Shown: positions 1-8,211 of the stretch, one piece after another
Numbering within the stretch: the first letter of the stretch is position 1
How the letters are laid out: each line of letters begins with the position of its first letter
Origin: Promicromonospora sp042731755
GTDB lineage: Bacteria > Actinomycetota > Actinomycetes > Actinomycetales > Cellulomonadaceae
DNA: 64,000 nucleotides
Direction of reading: 5' to 3'
NCBI RefSeq assembly: GCF_042731755.1
Contig: NZ_JBHWLR010000004.1
Coordinates: 186,001-250,000 of the forward strand
Translations under genes and position numbers: made by a program
The notes under the pieces: model-generated
The model's database searches: none
Told to the model about the DNA's origin: nothing
Seen by the model: only the letters and a program-made list of their open reading frames with translations

Positions 1-47
1 ACCCGGTGGTCACGAGCGGGCGTGGTAGTCGCAGTGGGCAGCCCCAA

Positions 48-119
48 CTCCCCTTTGAGGCCCGGGTTGCTCCGCTTTGAACAGTCGCAAAGAGGAGTAA
101 CCCGGGCCTCAAAGGGGAG
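48..119. terminator. 72-nt hairpin repeat, family B copy 1
   Basis: Left arm CTCCCCTTTGAGGCCCGGGT is matched by a right arm ending GGCCTCAAAGGGGAG, and the inner part (CTCCGCTTTG with CAAAGAGGAG) pairs with one mismatch. It lies just past the stop of the rhamnose-binding protein gene, so it probably terminates the leftward transporter operon; there is no T-tract. The same element recurs at 6569, 18732 and 27585. Bases 1-47 show nothing I can assign. Confidence 0.75.
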
Positions 120-141
120 CCCGGCCGGACCCGGGCGAGGG

Positions 142-1173
142 TCAGAAGTCGAAGTCGTCGATGTTGCTCTTGTCGAAGACGAACGGCTCGCCGAGCAGCA
201 CCTCGCCGTCGGCCCCCACGGTGTACTCACCGAGCCGGCCGGCCTCGAAGGTGTCGCCCTCCTCGCCCGTGATGTCGCCCGCCACCAGGGCCGCGGCGGC
301 CTCCGTCGCCAGGTAACCCAGGTCGGTCGGGTTCCACAGCGCGAACGCCTCGACGGTGCCGTCGTCGACGTACTCGCGCATCTGGTTGGGCGTGCCGAGA
401 CCGGTGACCGCGACCTTGCCCTTGTACTCGGACGTCGACACGTAGCGCGCCGCCGCCGCGATGCCCACCGTGGTGGGCGACACGATCCCCTTGAGGTCCG
501 GGTGCGACTGGAGCAGCGCCGCCGTCTTGTCGAACGACGTCTGGTCGTCGTCGTCACCATAGGCGGTCTCGACGAGCTTGATGTCCGGGTAGTCGGAGGC
601 CAGCTTCTCCTCCATGATCTTGATCCACGCGTTCTGGTTGGTCGCGTTGGCCGACGCCGAGAGGATCGCGATCTCGCCCTTGCCGCCGATCTGGTCGGAG
701 ATGAGCTCGAGCTGCTTGTCCGCGATGCCCTCGGCCGAGGCCTGGTTGACGAACAGGTCGCGGTACTGCGGCTCGGTGTCGGAGTCGAACGTGACCACCT
801 TGGTGCCCGCCGACCGTGCCTCGTCGAGCGCGTCGCCGATCGCCGTCGGGTCGTTGGCCGAGATCACCAGCGCGCTCACGCCCTGCTGGGCGGCGGTGTT
901 GATGAACGGCACCTGCGAGTCGGGCGACGCCGTGTCCGGCCCCACCTCGTCGACGGTGGCCCCCAGCTCGCCGGCGGCCTCCTCGGCGCCCGCGGTGGAC
1001 GCCTCGAAGTACGGGTTGCCGAGATTCTTGGGCAGCATGGTGATCGTGACGTCGCCGCCGCCACCGTCGCCGCTGGCGTCACCGCCCCCGCCGTCGCCGC
1101 CGGAACCACAGGCGGCCAGCCCGACCGCCAGCACAGCGGCCGTGCCGGCCGCGAGCACAGATGTGAACCTCAT
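142..1173 (-). CDS. rhaS: Rhamnose ABC transporter, substrate-binding lipoprotein
   Basis: A 343-residue periplasmic-binding-protein-fold lipoprotein that would present rhamnose to the membrane permeases. The first 22 residues form a lipoprotein signal with the lipobox Cys at residue 22 (GLAACGS), followed by a Gly/Asp-rich linker. The mature domain begins ITMLPKNLGNPYFEAS, typical of the RhaS/RbsB sugar-binding family, and includes NDPTAIGDALDEA and VGIAAAARY. The start was chosen because the longer open frame lacks a signal sequence, and this ATG gives signal and lipobox. It is the last gene of a leftward operon (ATPase, two permeases, binding protein), 11 bases after the second permease. 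Rhamnose rather than another sugar is inferred from the nearby mutarotase and the family resemblance; an autoinducer-2 or ribose system is the main alternative. Confidence 0.85.
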   Translation of the reverse strand: MRFTSVLAAGTAAVLAVGLAACGSGGDGGGGDASGDGGGGDVTITMLPKNLGNPYFEASTAGAEEAAGELGATVDEVGPDTASPDSQVPFINTAAQQGVSALVISANDPTAIGDALDEARSAGTKVVTFDSDTEPQYRDLFVNQASAEGIADKQLELISDQIGGKGEIAILSASANATNQNAWIKIMEEKLASDYPDIKLVETAYGDDDDQTSFDKTAALLQSHPDLKGIVSPTTVGIAAAARYVSTSEYKGKVAVTGLGTPNQMREYVDDGTVEAFALWNPTDLGYLATEAAAALVAGDITGEEGDTFEAGRLGEYTVGADGEVLLGEPFVFDKSNIDDFDF

Positions 1174-1184
1174 CGTTCGTCTCC

Positions 1185-2180
1185 CTAGCTTCCTTGCCCG
1201 ACCGCCGGACGCCGTCGGACCCTGAGGCCGCCCGCGATGCGCGGCGCGACCACCGACACGACGAGCGCCGTGCCGATCACGATGTTGATGACGTTGACGG
1301 TGACCCCCTCCAGCCGGAGGGCACTGCTGAGCACGCCGATGAGCAGCACGCCCGCGACCACGCCGTGGATCGCGCCGCGTCCGCCGAAGATGGACACCCC
1401 GCCCAGCAGCACCGCCGCCACGACCTGCAGCTCCAGGCCGGTCGCGTTGTCGCCGCGGGCACTGCCGTAGCGGAGCGTGTAGTAGACGCCCGCGAGCGCC
1501 GAGACCGCCCCGGACAGCACGAACAGGATCAGGAGGGTCCGCTTGACGTCGACGCCGGAGAACCGGGCGGCCTCGCTGCTGCGGCCGATGTCCAGCACGT
1601 TCCGGCCGAACGGCGTCGCGTGCAGCAGCACCGCGAAGACGCCGATCATCAGGGCCAGGCCGAGGGTGATGACCGGCCAGGGCGACTCCCCGAGGTTCTC
1701 GGTGGCGCCGTCGGTCCAGGACTCGGGGAAGTCCGTGACGGCCGTGGTGCCCAGGAGGCCCACGGCGAGGCCGCGGTAGAGGGCGAGCGTGCCGATGGTG
1801 ACGGCCAGCGACGGCAGGCCGCCGTACGCGACGAGCGCCCCGTTGATCGCGCCGCAGACCGCACCCAGCAGCACGGACACCGGCAGGGCGACCCACAGGC
1901 CGAACCCGGCCTGGTGCAGCAGCCCGAAGGTCACGCTGGACAGCCCCACGACGGACGCAACCGAAAGGTCGATCTCGCCCGTGCCGATGATCAGCGTCAT
2001 GGGCAGGGCGATGAGCAGCACGGGGGCGACGTCGAGCACGAGGTAGGTGATGGTGAGCGGGCCGTCGAAGCCCTGGACGGTCGCGGACGCGACCACCCAG
2101 GCCGCGACCAGGATCAGGATCGTCAGCATCTCGCGGGTGAGCAGCGCGCGCTGCCACCACGGGCGGGCGTGGGTCCTCAT
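1185..2180 (-). CDS. rhaQ: Rhamnose ABC transporter, permease 2
   Basis: A 331-residue inner-membrane permease of the BPD_transp_2 (RbsC-like) family with about nine hydrophobic segments. The family region GTGEIDLSVASVVGL (around residue 65) and the late GLELQVVAAVLLGGVSIFGGRG loop, which contacts the ATPase, are both clear. Its ATG overlaps the stop of the preceding permease by four bases, indicating translational coupling. Assignment of rhaP versus rhaQ between the two permeases is by order only. Confidence 0.85.
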   Translation of the reverse strand: MRTHARPWWQRALLTREMLTILILVAAWVVASATVQGFDGPLTITYLVLDVAPVLLIALPMTLIIGTGEIDLSVASVVGLSSVTFGLLHQAGFGLWVALPVSVLLGAVCGAINGALVAYGGLPSLAVTIGTLALYRGLAVGLLGTTAVTDFPESWTDGATENLGESPWPVITLGLALMIGVFAVLLHATPFGRNVLDIGRSSEAARFSGVDVKRTLLILFVLSGAVSALAGVYYTLRYGSARGDNATGLELQVVAAVLLGGVSIFGGRGAIHGVVAGVLLIGVLSSALRLEGVTVNVINIVIGTALVVSVVAPRIAGGLRVRRRPAVGQGS

Positions 2181-3202
2181 GGGGTCGCCTCCTCGCGGTC
2201 GGCCGGGCCGGCTCCGCCGGGTTGGCCGGTGTCTCGTTCGGCGGCGAGGCGGTGCGACCGCCGCCGGGCCAGCACCCGGTCCAGCGCGATGGCGCCGATG
2301 ATGAGCGCGCCCACCACGGCGCGCTGCCAGAAGTCGGGGATGCCCACGACGGGCAGGGCCCGGTTGATGGTGAGCAGCAGCATCGCGCCGAGGGCCGCCC
2401 CGACGACGGTGCCGCTGCCGCCGAAGATCGCGACGCCGCCCACCACGACGGCGCCCACGACCTGCAGCTCCAGGCCCACTCCCGCGCCGGACGACACGGT
2501 GCCGTACCGCGCGGCGAACATCACGCCGGCCAGACCGGCGAGCGCCCCGTTCAGGGCGAACGCCCCGAGCAGCCGCCGCCGGACGGGCAGGCCCTGCAGC
2601 TCGGCGGCGTCGGGGTCGGACCCGATCGCGTAGAGCTGCCGGCCGCCCCGCGCGGTGTACATGTAGTAGCCGACGACGGCCAGCACGACGGCGGCGACCC
2701 AGGTCAGCACCGGGATGCCCAGCACCTGCCGCGTGCCCAGGGCGAGGAACGCGCGCGGCATGTCGCCGGCGTCGATCCGGTCGCTGCCCGCCCAGGTCAG
2801 GGCCACGCCGCGGTAGACGTACAGCGTGCCGAGCGTGATCACGAGGGCCGGCACGCGGGCGAACGCCACGATCGCGCCGTTGACCAGGCCCAGGGCCGCC
2901 CCGGCCGCGACGGCGACCAGCGCCACCACGACGATCGGCAGGTCCGGCACGTCGATGAACAGCCGGCCGGCCAGGTAGGCGGTGAGGCCGAGCATCGACC
3001 CCACGGAGAGGTCGACGTTGCGGGTGATGACCACCACCGCCTGGCCCACGGCGAGCACCACGAGGATCGCGGGGGTGAGCAGCAGGTCCCGCCAGCCGCC
3101 CGAGCTGAGCAGGAAGCCGGGCTGGATCGCGGTGGTCACGCCGATCACGACGAGGAGGGCCAGGGCGATGCCGGCCTCGCGCCGGCGCAGCAGGGCGCTC
3201 AT
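2177..3202 (-). CDS. rhaP: Rhamnose ABC transporter, permease 1
   Basis: A 341-residue RbsC-like permease with about nine membrane segments and the family signature TRNVDLSVGSMLGL near residue 65, plus the ATPase-contact loop GLELQVVGAVVVGGVAIFGG. It forms the heterodimeric channel with the next gene. Start and stop codons overlap those of both neighbours by four bases (ATGA), so ATPase and both permeases are translated as a coupled unit. The two permeases are clearly paralogous to each other. Confidence 0.85.
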   Translation of the reverse strand: MSALLRRREAGIALALLVVIGVTTAIQPGFLLSSGGWRDLLLTPAILVVLAVGQAVVVITRNVDLSVGSMLGLTAYLAGRLFIDVPDLPIVVVALVAVAAGAALGLVNGAIVAFARVPALVITLGTLYVYRGVALTWAGSDRIDAGDMPRAFLALGTRQVLGIPVLTWVAAVVLAVVGYYMYTARGGRQLYAIGSDPDAAELQGLPVRRRLLGAFALNGALAGLAGVMFAARYGTVSSGAGVGLELQVVGAVVVGGVAIFGGSGTVVGAALGAMLLLTINRALPVVGIPDFWQRAVVGALIIGAIALDRVLARRRSHRLAAERDTGQPGGAGPADREEATP

Positions 3203-4719
3203 GCGGCGTCACCCCGCTCGGACGACGCGCCCGGCGTCGCGGCGCGCATCACGGTCTCGGGCGTGGCCTCCGCCCGGTCCAGCGCCGCGACGATCCGCCC
3301 CTCGCGGACCACGAGGACGCGGTCGGCCATGCCCAGCACCTCGGGCAGCTCGGAGGAGATCATCAGGACCGCCAGCCCCTCGGCGGCCAGGGTGGACAGG
3401 AGCCGGTGCACCTCGGCCTTGGTGCCCACGTCGATGCCGCGGGTGGGCTCGTCGACGATCAGCACCTTGGGGCCCGTGGCCAGCCACTTCGCGAGCACGA
3501 CCTTCTGCTGGTTGCCGCCGCTCATGGTGGTGGCCACGGCGTCGAGCGCCCCGGCCTTCACCGCCAGCCGGCCGGACCAGTCGCGCGCGAGGCGCGCCTC
3601 GGCGTCGGGCAGCAGGATGCCCAGGCGGGCCAGGCGGCGCCGGGAGACGGCGGAGACGTTGCGCGCCACGGAGGACTCGGTGACCAGGCCCTCCAGCCGC
3701 CGGTCCTCGGGGACCAGGGCGAGGCCCGCGGCGATGGCCGCGGTCGGGTCGCCCGGCCGCAGCGCCCGCCCACCCACGGTGACGCGGCCGGCGTCGTACC
3801 GGTCGACGCCGAACACGGCGCGGGCGATCTCGCTGCGCCCGGCCCCGACCAGGCCCGCCAGGCCGACGATCTCGCCCGCCCGCACCTCGAAGGACACGTC
3901 GTGGAAGGTGCCGGTGGACTGCAGCCCCTCGACGCGGAGCACCACGTCGCCGGGCGTGCTCGGGACCTTGGGGTACAGGTCGGAGACGGCGCGGCCGACC
4001 ATGCGCCGCACCAGCTCGTCGGCCGTCACGTCCGCGACGGGGTCGGTCGAGACGTGCTCGCCGTCGCGCATCACGGTGACGGTGTCGCAGAGGTCCGCGA
4101 CCTCGTCGAGGCGGTGCGAGATGAAGACGACGGCGCGGCCGGCGTCGCGCAGCCCGCGGGCGACGGCGAACAGGCGGCGCACCTCGACGGCGCTGAGCGC
4201 CGCCGTCGGCTCGTCCATGACCAGGAGCCGGGCGTCCAGGGAGATCGCCTTGGCGATCTCGACGATCTGCTGGTCCGCGATGGACAGGCCCTCCGCGGGA
4301 CGGTCCGGGTCGAGGTCCACGCCGAGGTCCCGGAACAGCTCGCGCGCCCCCGCGCGCATGGCGCGCCGGTCGATGCGGCGGAACCGGCCCAGCGGCTCGC
4401 GGCCGAGGTAGATGTTCTCGGTGACCGTCAGGTCGGGGAAGCTCGCGGGCTCCTGGTGGATGACGGCGACGCCGGCCGCCTTGGCCTCGGCGGGACCGGT
4501 GAAGTCCACGGGCTCGCCGTCGAGCTCGACCACGCCCGCGTCGCGGCGGTGCACGCCGCCCACGATCTTGACCAGCGTGGACTTGCCCGCGCCGTTCTCC
4601 CCGACCAGGGCGTGGATGCTGCCGGGCTGCACCACGAGGGTGCCCGATCGGAGCGCGGCCACCGGCCCGAAGGACTTGGCGACCCCCTCCAGGCGCAGCG
4701 TCGGTGCGGCGTTCTGCAT
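3199..4719 (-). CDS. rhaT: Rhamnose ABC transporter, double ATPase subunit
   Basis: A 506-residue cytoplasmic ATPase with two tandem ABC domains, as in the RbsA/AraG/RhaT families. The first half carries Walker A GENGAGKST and the modified signature LSIADQQIVEIAKA with Walker B LLVMDEPTAAL. The second half has a degenerate Walker A (GLVGAGRSE), the signature MSGGNQQKVVLAKWLA and the family motif DEPTRGIDVGTK. The ATG was chosen over upstream in-frame codons because GGAGAG sits about seven bases before it and homology begins at once. It is the first gene of the leftward rha operon; a 17-bp palindrome lies 49 bases upstream of the start, so repression by the LacI regulator at 7.1 kb is likely. 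Confidence 0.9.
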   Translation of the reverse strand: MQNAAPTLRLEGVAKSFGPVAALRSGTLVVQPGSIHALVGENGAGKSTLVKIVGGVHRRDAGVVELDGEPVDFTGPAEAKAAGVAVIHQEPASFPDLTVTENIYLGREPLGRFRRIDRRAMRAGARELFRDLGVDLDPDRPAEGLSIADQQIVEIAKAISLDARLLVMDEPTAALSAVEVRRLFAVARGLRDAGRAVVFISHRLDEVADLCDTVTVMRDGEHVSTDPVADVTADELVRRMVGRAVSDLYPKVPSTPGDVVLRVEGLQSTGTFHDVSFEVRAGEIVGLAGLVGAGRSEIARAVFGVDRYDAGRVTVGGRALRPGDPTAAIAAGLALVPEDRRLEGLVTESSVARNVSAVSRRRLARLGILLPDAEARLARDWSGRLAVKAGALDAVATTMSGGNQQKVVLAKWLATGPKVLIVDEPTRGIDVGTKAEVHRLLSTLAAEGLAVLMISSELPEVLGMADRVLVVREGRIVAALDRAEATPETVMRAATPGASSERGDAA

Positions 4720-4767
4720 GTCTCTCCGTCGAGATGTGCGGGCGGTCGGCATTGACCGGTATCTGGC

Positions 4768-4784
4768 GTTTGAATCGTTCAAAC
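4768..4784. promoter_or_regulatory. Putative LacI operator upstream of the rha transporter
   Basis: Perfect palindrome GTTTGAATCGTTCAAAC with a single central base, in the 231-bp gap between the ATPase gene and the APC permease gene. Its TGAATCG core also occurs in front of the mutarotase/regulator pair (7069) and the oligosaccharide-binding protein (16386). The regulator at 7111 is the obvious candidate protein; binding is inferred. The site could also affect the rightward APC permease gene. Confidence 0.65.
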
Positions 4785-4950
4785 AGATACTTCGGAAGAT
4801 AGACCTGCCAGGTCAGAGCGTCAAGAAGTTGCGGCGCGTCCGTTGCCGAGTTGTGCCCCTTACGGAACCCTTTAGCGATCAGGGGTGCACACTGCCCGCG
4901 GCGTACGGAGGTGGCCCGAGGACGTGCCGCCTCAGAACGGAGGCGACAGC

Positions 4951-6396
4951 ATGAGCCAGCCAACGGCCGAGGAGCGCGCAGCTCGCGGCGAGGAACCGAC
5001 CGAGCTCAAGCGGGTGATGGGGCCCAAGCTCCTCCTGCTCTTCATCGTGGGCGACATCCTCGGCACCGGTATCTACGCGCTCACCGGCAAGGTGGCCGCG
5101 CAGGTGGGCGGCGCCGCGTGGGCGCCCTTCATCGTCGCCTTCGCCATCGCGCTCATCACCGCCTTCTCGTACCTGGAGCTGGTGACCAAGTACCCCCGGG
5201 CGGCCGGCGCGGCGCTCTACACGCACAAGGCGTTCGGGGTGCACCTGCTCACCTTCATGGTCTGCTACACCGTCATGTGCTCCGGCATCACGTCCGCGTC
5301 CACGGCGTCCCGGGCGTTCGCCTCGAACCTCGCGGTGGGCTTCGGGCTGGACGCCGAGAACGCGACGCTCGTCATCACCGTCGCGCTGGTCTTCATGGGC
5401 GTGGTCGCGGCCGTGAACCTGCGCGGCGTGGGCGAGAGCGTCAAGGCGAACATCTTCCTGACCCTCGTCGAGCTGTCCGGCCTGCTGCTCGTGATCCTCA
5501 TCGGCTTCTACGCCGCGTTCGCCGGCGAGGTCGACTTCTCCCGGACCATCGTGTTCGAGGACCCGAACGACAAGGGCGCCTTCTTCGCCGTGACGGCCGC
5601 GACCGCCCTCGCCTTCTTCGCGATGGTCGGCTTCGAGGACTCCGTGAACATGGCCGAGGAGACGCACGACCCGGTCCGGAACTTCCCCAAGATGATGATC
5701 ACCGGCATCGGCATCACCGGCGTCATCTACGTGCTCGTCTCCCTGTTCGCCGTCGCGATCGTCCCGGTCGGCATCCTGGCGGAGAGCGACACACCGCTGG
5801 TGACCGTGGTCGAGACCGCGGCGCCGGGCATCCCGGCGGGCGACATCCTCCCGTTCATCTCGATGTTCGCCGTGGCCAACTCGGCGCTCATCAACATGCT
5901 CATGGCCAGCCGCCTGCTGTACGGCATGGCCAAGCAGAACGTGCTGCCCGGCGTGCTGGGGCGGGTGGGGGTGCGGCGGCAGACGCCGTGGGTGGCCATC
6001 CTCGTCACCACGGCGATCTCCTTCGGCCTGATCTACTTCGTCAGCCGGGACCCGGACAACGACGTCGTCGCGGCGCTCGGCGACACCACGGCCCTCCTGC
6101 TCCTGGGCGTGTTCGCCATCGTCAACGTCTGCGTGCTGGTGCTGCGGCGCGACCCGATCGGCCGCAGGCACTTCGTGGCGCCGACGGTCCTGCCGGTCGT
6201 CGGCGCGCTCGCCTGCGCGTTCTTCGTCGGGCCGTGGACCGGGCGCGACCCGCTCACCTACACGATCGCCGGCTGGCTGCTCGGCATCGGGCTCGTGCTG
6301 TGGCTCCTGACGTGGATCACCAACCGGCTGGTCGGGCAACGCAGCGCGATCGCCGACATCGAGGCCCTCAACGAGCGGGAGGGCGGCGTCAACTAG
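4951..6396 (+). CDS. APC-family amino acid permease
   Basis: A 481-residue inner-membrane transporter of the amino acid-polyamine-organocation superfamily with about 12 to 14 predicted membrane segments. The first segment holds the substrate-site motif GTGIYALTG, and the conserved FFAMVGFEDSVNMAEETH follows in the sixth segment, as in the cationic amino acid transporter branch. The start is set by the strong AACGGAGG about eight bases before the ATG; in-frame codons upstream add an unrelated charged stretch. It sits between the rha transporter and the mutarotase, reads away from the former and converges on the latter. Nothing links it to rhamnose except position; substrate unknown. Confidence 0.8.
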   Translation: MSQPTAEERAARGEEPTELKRVMGPKLLLLFIVGDILGTGIYALTGKVAAQVGGAAWAPFIVAFAIALITAFSYLELVTKYPRAAGAALYTHKAFGVHLLTFMVCYTVMCSGITSASTASRAFASNLAVGFGLDAENATLVITVALVFMGVVAAVNLRGVGESVKANIFLTLVELSGLLLVILIGFYAAFAGEVDFSRTIVFEDPNDKGAFFAVTAATALAFFAMVGFEDSVNMAEETHDPVRNFPKMMITGIGITGVIYVLVSLFAVAIVPVGILAESDTPLVTVVETAAPGIPAGDILPFISMFAVANSALINMLMASRLLYGMAKQNVLPGVLGRVGVRRQTPWVAILVTTAISFGLIYFVSRDPDNDVVAALGDTTALLLLGVFAIVNVCVLVLRRDPIGRRHFVAPTVLPVVGALACAFFVGPWTGRDPLTYTIAGWLLGIGLVLWLLTWITNRLVGQRSAIADIEALNEREGGVN

Positions 6397-6438
6397 CGGG
6401 CTGGGCCCCGCTCGGCGTCACTCGGCCTCACTCACCGC

Positions 6439-6550
6439 CTCCCCTTTGAGGCCCGGGTTTCTTTGGCTTGGGGCAGGCCCGGGGGGAGAAAACGGGGGAT
6501 TCGAACCATCCCTGGGGGAAAGAGCAAAACCCGGGCGAATGTGGGGACAC
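6439..6550. repeat. Degenerate family-B element
   Basis: The segment opens with the family-B left arm (CCCCTTTGAGGCCCGGGTTT) but the expected right arm is eroded: a later AAAACCCGGGCG is all that remains, and an unrelated stretch lies between. It appears to be a decayed copy next to the intact one at 6569, in the convergent gap between the APC permease and mutarotase genes. Confidence 0.5.
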
Positions 6551-6568
6551 CGCGGCGGGGCCAACCGA

Positions 6569-6640
6569 CTCCCTTTTGGGGCCCGGGTTTTTTCGCTCTG
6601 GAGCCGTCCAGAGCGAAGAAACCCGGGCCTCAAAGGGGAG
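6569..6640. terminator. 72-nt hairpin repeat, family B copy 2
   Basis: Long stem: CGCTCTGGA pairs with TCCAGAGCG around a four-base loop, extended by the family arms GGCCCGGGTTT and AAACCCGGGCC. Compared with the copy at 18732 (CGCTTTGG with CCAAAGCG), the inner stem differs on both sides so that pairing is kept. It lies 24 bases beyond the mutarotase stop and serves both convergent genes. A shared bidirectional terminator is the simplest role. Confidence 0.75.
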
Positions 6641-6663
6641 TGACGGCGGGGCCGTCCGACGGG

Positions 6664-7041
6664 TCAGAGGTCGCCGGACTCGGCGTCGTCCGGGAGGGCC
6701 GCGAGCTGGGCCTCCAGGTGGAACACCTCGTCGAGCAGCACGAAGCCGTCGTCCGGGTTGCCCTCGTCGACGAAGAAGCCCGACATCGCCGCCTGCCAGC
6801 GCGCGTTGACCTCGGTCGCGGCCATCCCGCGCTGCGCCGCCTCGTAGTCGTCGGTCACGAGGATCCCGACCAGCAGGCCGTCGTCGCGCAGGAACAGGTG
6901 GTAGTCCCGCCAGCCCGTGTCGCGCAGGGCGCGGAGCATCTCCGGCCAGACGGCGGCGTGGGCCACCCGGTACTCGTCCAGCCGGTCCGCGCGCACCCGC
7001 GACGTGAAGCAGACGCGTGCGCCCGCCGTGTTGCTCGACAT
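6664..7041 (-). CDS. rhaM: L-rhamnose mutarotase
   Basis: A 125-residue cytoplasmic enzyme of the RhaM (DUF718) family that interconverts alpha- and beta-L-rhamnose so that the isomerase receives its preferred anomer. The family core is intact: RVRADRLDEYRVAHAAVWPE near the N-terminus with the conserved His, the YHLFLR strand, and the C-terminal MAATEVNARWQAAM. The ATG is preceded by GAGGACCGG. It diverges from the LacI regulator gene across 69 bases that include a LacI-type palindrome. Rhamnose isomerase, rhamnulokinase and aldolase genes are not in this window. Confidence 0.9.
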   Translation of the reverse strand: MSSNTAGARVCFTSRVRADRLDEYRVAHAAVWPEMLRALRDTGWRDYHLFLRDDGLLVGILVTDDYEAAQRGMAATEVNARWQAAMSGFFVDEGNPDDGFVLLDEVFHLEAQLAALPDDAESGDL

Positions 7042-7068
7042 GTCCGGTCCTCCTCGACCACCAGCGCC

Positions 7069-7082
7069 ATGAATCGGTTCAT
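7069..7082. promoter_or_regulatory. Putative LacI operator between rhaM and its regulator
   Basis: ATGAATCGGTTCAT is a palindrome with a CG centre and one mismatched pair, midway between the divergent starts. It shares TGAATCG with the sites at 4768 and 16386. It overlaps a -10-like CATAAT (7080-7085) for the rightward gene, which suggests autorepression and control of rhaM at the same time. Confidence 0.65.
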
Positions 7083-7110
7083 AATGTAGCCCGAAGCAAG
7101 GAGGCGCTCC

Positions 7111-8133
7111 ATGACCCAGCCGGCCGCTCACCGCCGAGCATCCATCGCCGACGTCGCCCGCGCCGCCGGCGTCTCCGTCGGCACGGTGTCCAACGTGCTC
7201 AACCGCCCCGAGCGGGTGCTGCCGGGCACGCGCGAACGGGTCGAGGCCGCGATCGACGAGCTGAGCTTCGTGCGCAACGGCTCCGCCCGGCAGCTGCGCG
7301 CGGGCACCATCACCACCGTCGGCGCCATCGTGCTGGACATCGCCAACCCGTTCTTCACCGACGTCGCGCGGGGTATCGAGCAGCGCCTGGACCAGGACGA
7401 CTTCACGCTGATGGTCGCGTCGTCGGACGACAAGCCCGACCGCGAGCAGCGCTACCTGCGCCTGTTCGAGGAGCACGGCGTGCAGGGCGTCATGGTGGTG
7501 CCGGCCACCGACGACATCGAGCACCTCCTGGCGGTGCGCCGCCGCGGCACCGGGGTGGTGCTGCTGGACCGCCCGTCGTCCGACCCGAGCATCTCGTCCG
7601 TGGCCGTCGACGACGTGCGCGGCGGCGAGCTCGCCGCCCGGCACCTGCTCGACGAGGGGCACACGCGCATCGCGTTCCTCAACGGCCCGCACACGATCCG
7701 GCAGTGCGCCGACCGGTACGAGGGCGTGGTCAAGGAGCTGGTCGCGGCCGGGCTGGACCCGGCGACCGCGCTCGTGGAGGTCACGGTGTCCAGCCTCAAC
7801 GCCGAGGGCGGCGAGGCCGCGATCCGCGGCCTGCTGGCGTCGGGCGACCGGCCCACCGCCGTCTTCTGCGTCAACGACCTGGTCGCGCTGGGCGTGCTGC
7901 GCACGCTCCGCACGGAGAACATCGCCGTCCCCGCTGACGTCGCGGTGGTGGGGTACGACGACGTCGCGTTCGCCGCCGAGCTGTCCACGCCCCTGACGTC
8001 CGTGCGCCAGCCGACCCACGAGATCGGGGTCCGCGCCGCCGACCTCCTGCTCGACGGTCCCGACGCCGCGGCCGAGCACGTGATGTTCCAGCCCACGCTG
8101 GTGGTGCGCGGCTCCAGCTCCTCGGTGGGCTGA
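7111..8133 (+). CDS. LacI-family regulator, probably of the rhamnose genes
   Basis: A 340-residue repressor. Residues 10-60 form the LacI helix-turn-helix and hinge (IADVARAAGVSVGTVSNVLN), followed by a periplasmic-binding-like sensor domain (GAIVLDIANPFFTDVARGIE through VVGYDDVAFAAELSTPLTSVRQP). AAGGAGG lies eight bases before the ATG. It is divergent from rhaM with an operator between them, and the same motif precedes the rha transporter, so its effector is probably rhamnose or a close metabolite. Non-homologous to the DeoR or AraC regulators that control rhamnose genes in other bacteria. Confidence 0.88.
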   Translation: MTQPAAHRRASIADVARAAGVSVGTVSNVLNRPERVLPGTRERVEAAIDELSFVRNGSARQLRAGTITTVGAIVLDIANPFFTDVARGIEQRLDQDDFTLMVASSDDKPDREQRYLRLFEEHGVQGVMVVPATDDIEHLLAVRRRGTGVVLLDRPSSDPSISSVAVDDVRGGELAARHLLDEGHTRIAFLNGPHTIRQCADRYEGVVKELVAAGLDPATALVEVTVSSLNAEGGEAAIRGLLASGDRPTAVFCVNDLVALGVLRTLRTENIAVPADVAVVGYDDVAFAAELSTPLTSVRQPTHEIGVRAADLLLDGPDAAAEHVMFQPTLVVRGSSSSVG

Positions 8134-8155
8134 CGACGCGGGCGCAGCCCCGACG

Positions 8156-8192
8156 TGTCAGACCCTCAGGCCCCGAGGGACCTGAGGGTCCG
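8156..8192. terminator. Hairpin, family A copy 1
   Basis: GACCCTCAGG and CCTGAGGGTC form a perfect 10-bp stem with a 10-base loop in the convergent gap between the LacI gene and the serine hydrolase gene. The sequence TGTCAGACCCTCAGG leading in recurs exactly at 55749, where the stem is longer. No T-tract. Confidence 0.65.
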
Positions 8193-8211
8193 ACGCATCG
8201 TCGGGTTCAGG

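Noticed and set aside
142..2160. 672-codon frame covering both the binding protein and the permease
   Set aside because: Only the part after 1173 (reading leftward) is real; upstream it is an Arg/Pro-rich shadow of the permease gene.
3209..4963. Very long Arg/Gly-rich frames on the minus strand beside real genes
   Set aside because: Composition is that of an out-of-frame reading of high-G+C coding DNA; the true ATPase gene is in another frame.
6508..6520. GATTCGAACC on the + strand, the complement of a tRNA T-loop
   Set aside because: The flanking bases do not form a T-stem, acceptor stem or anticodon arm; it lies inside a decayed family-B repeat.
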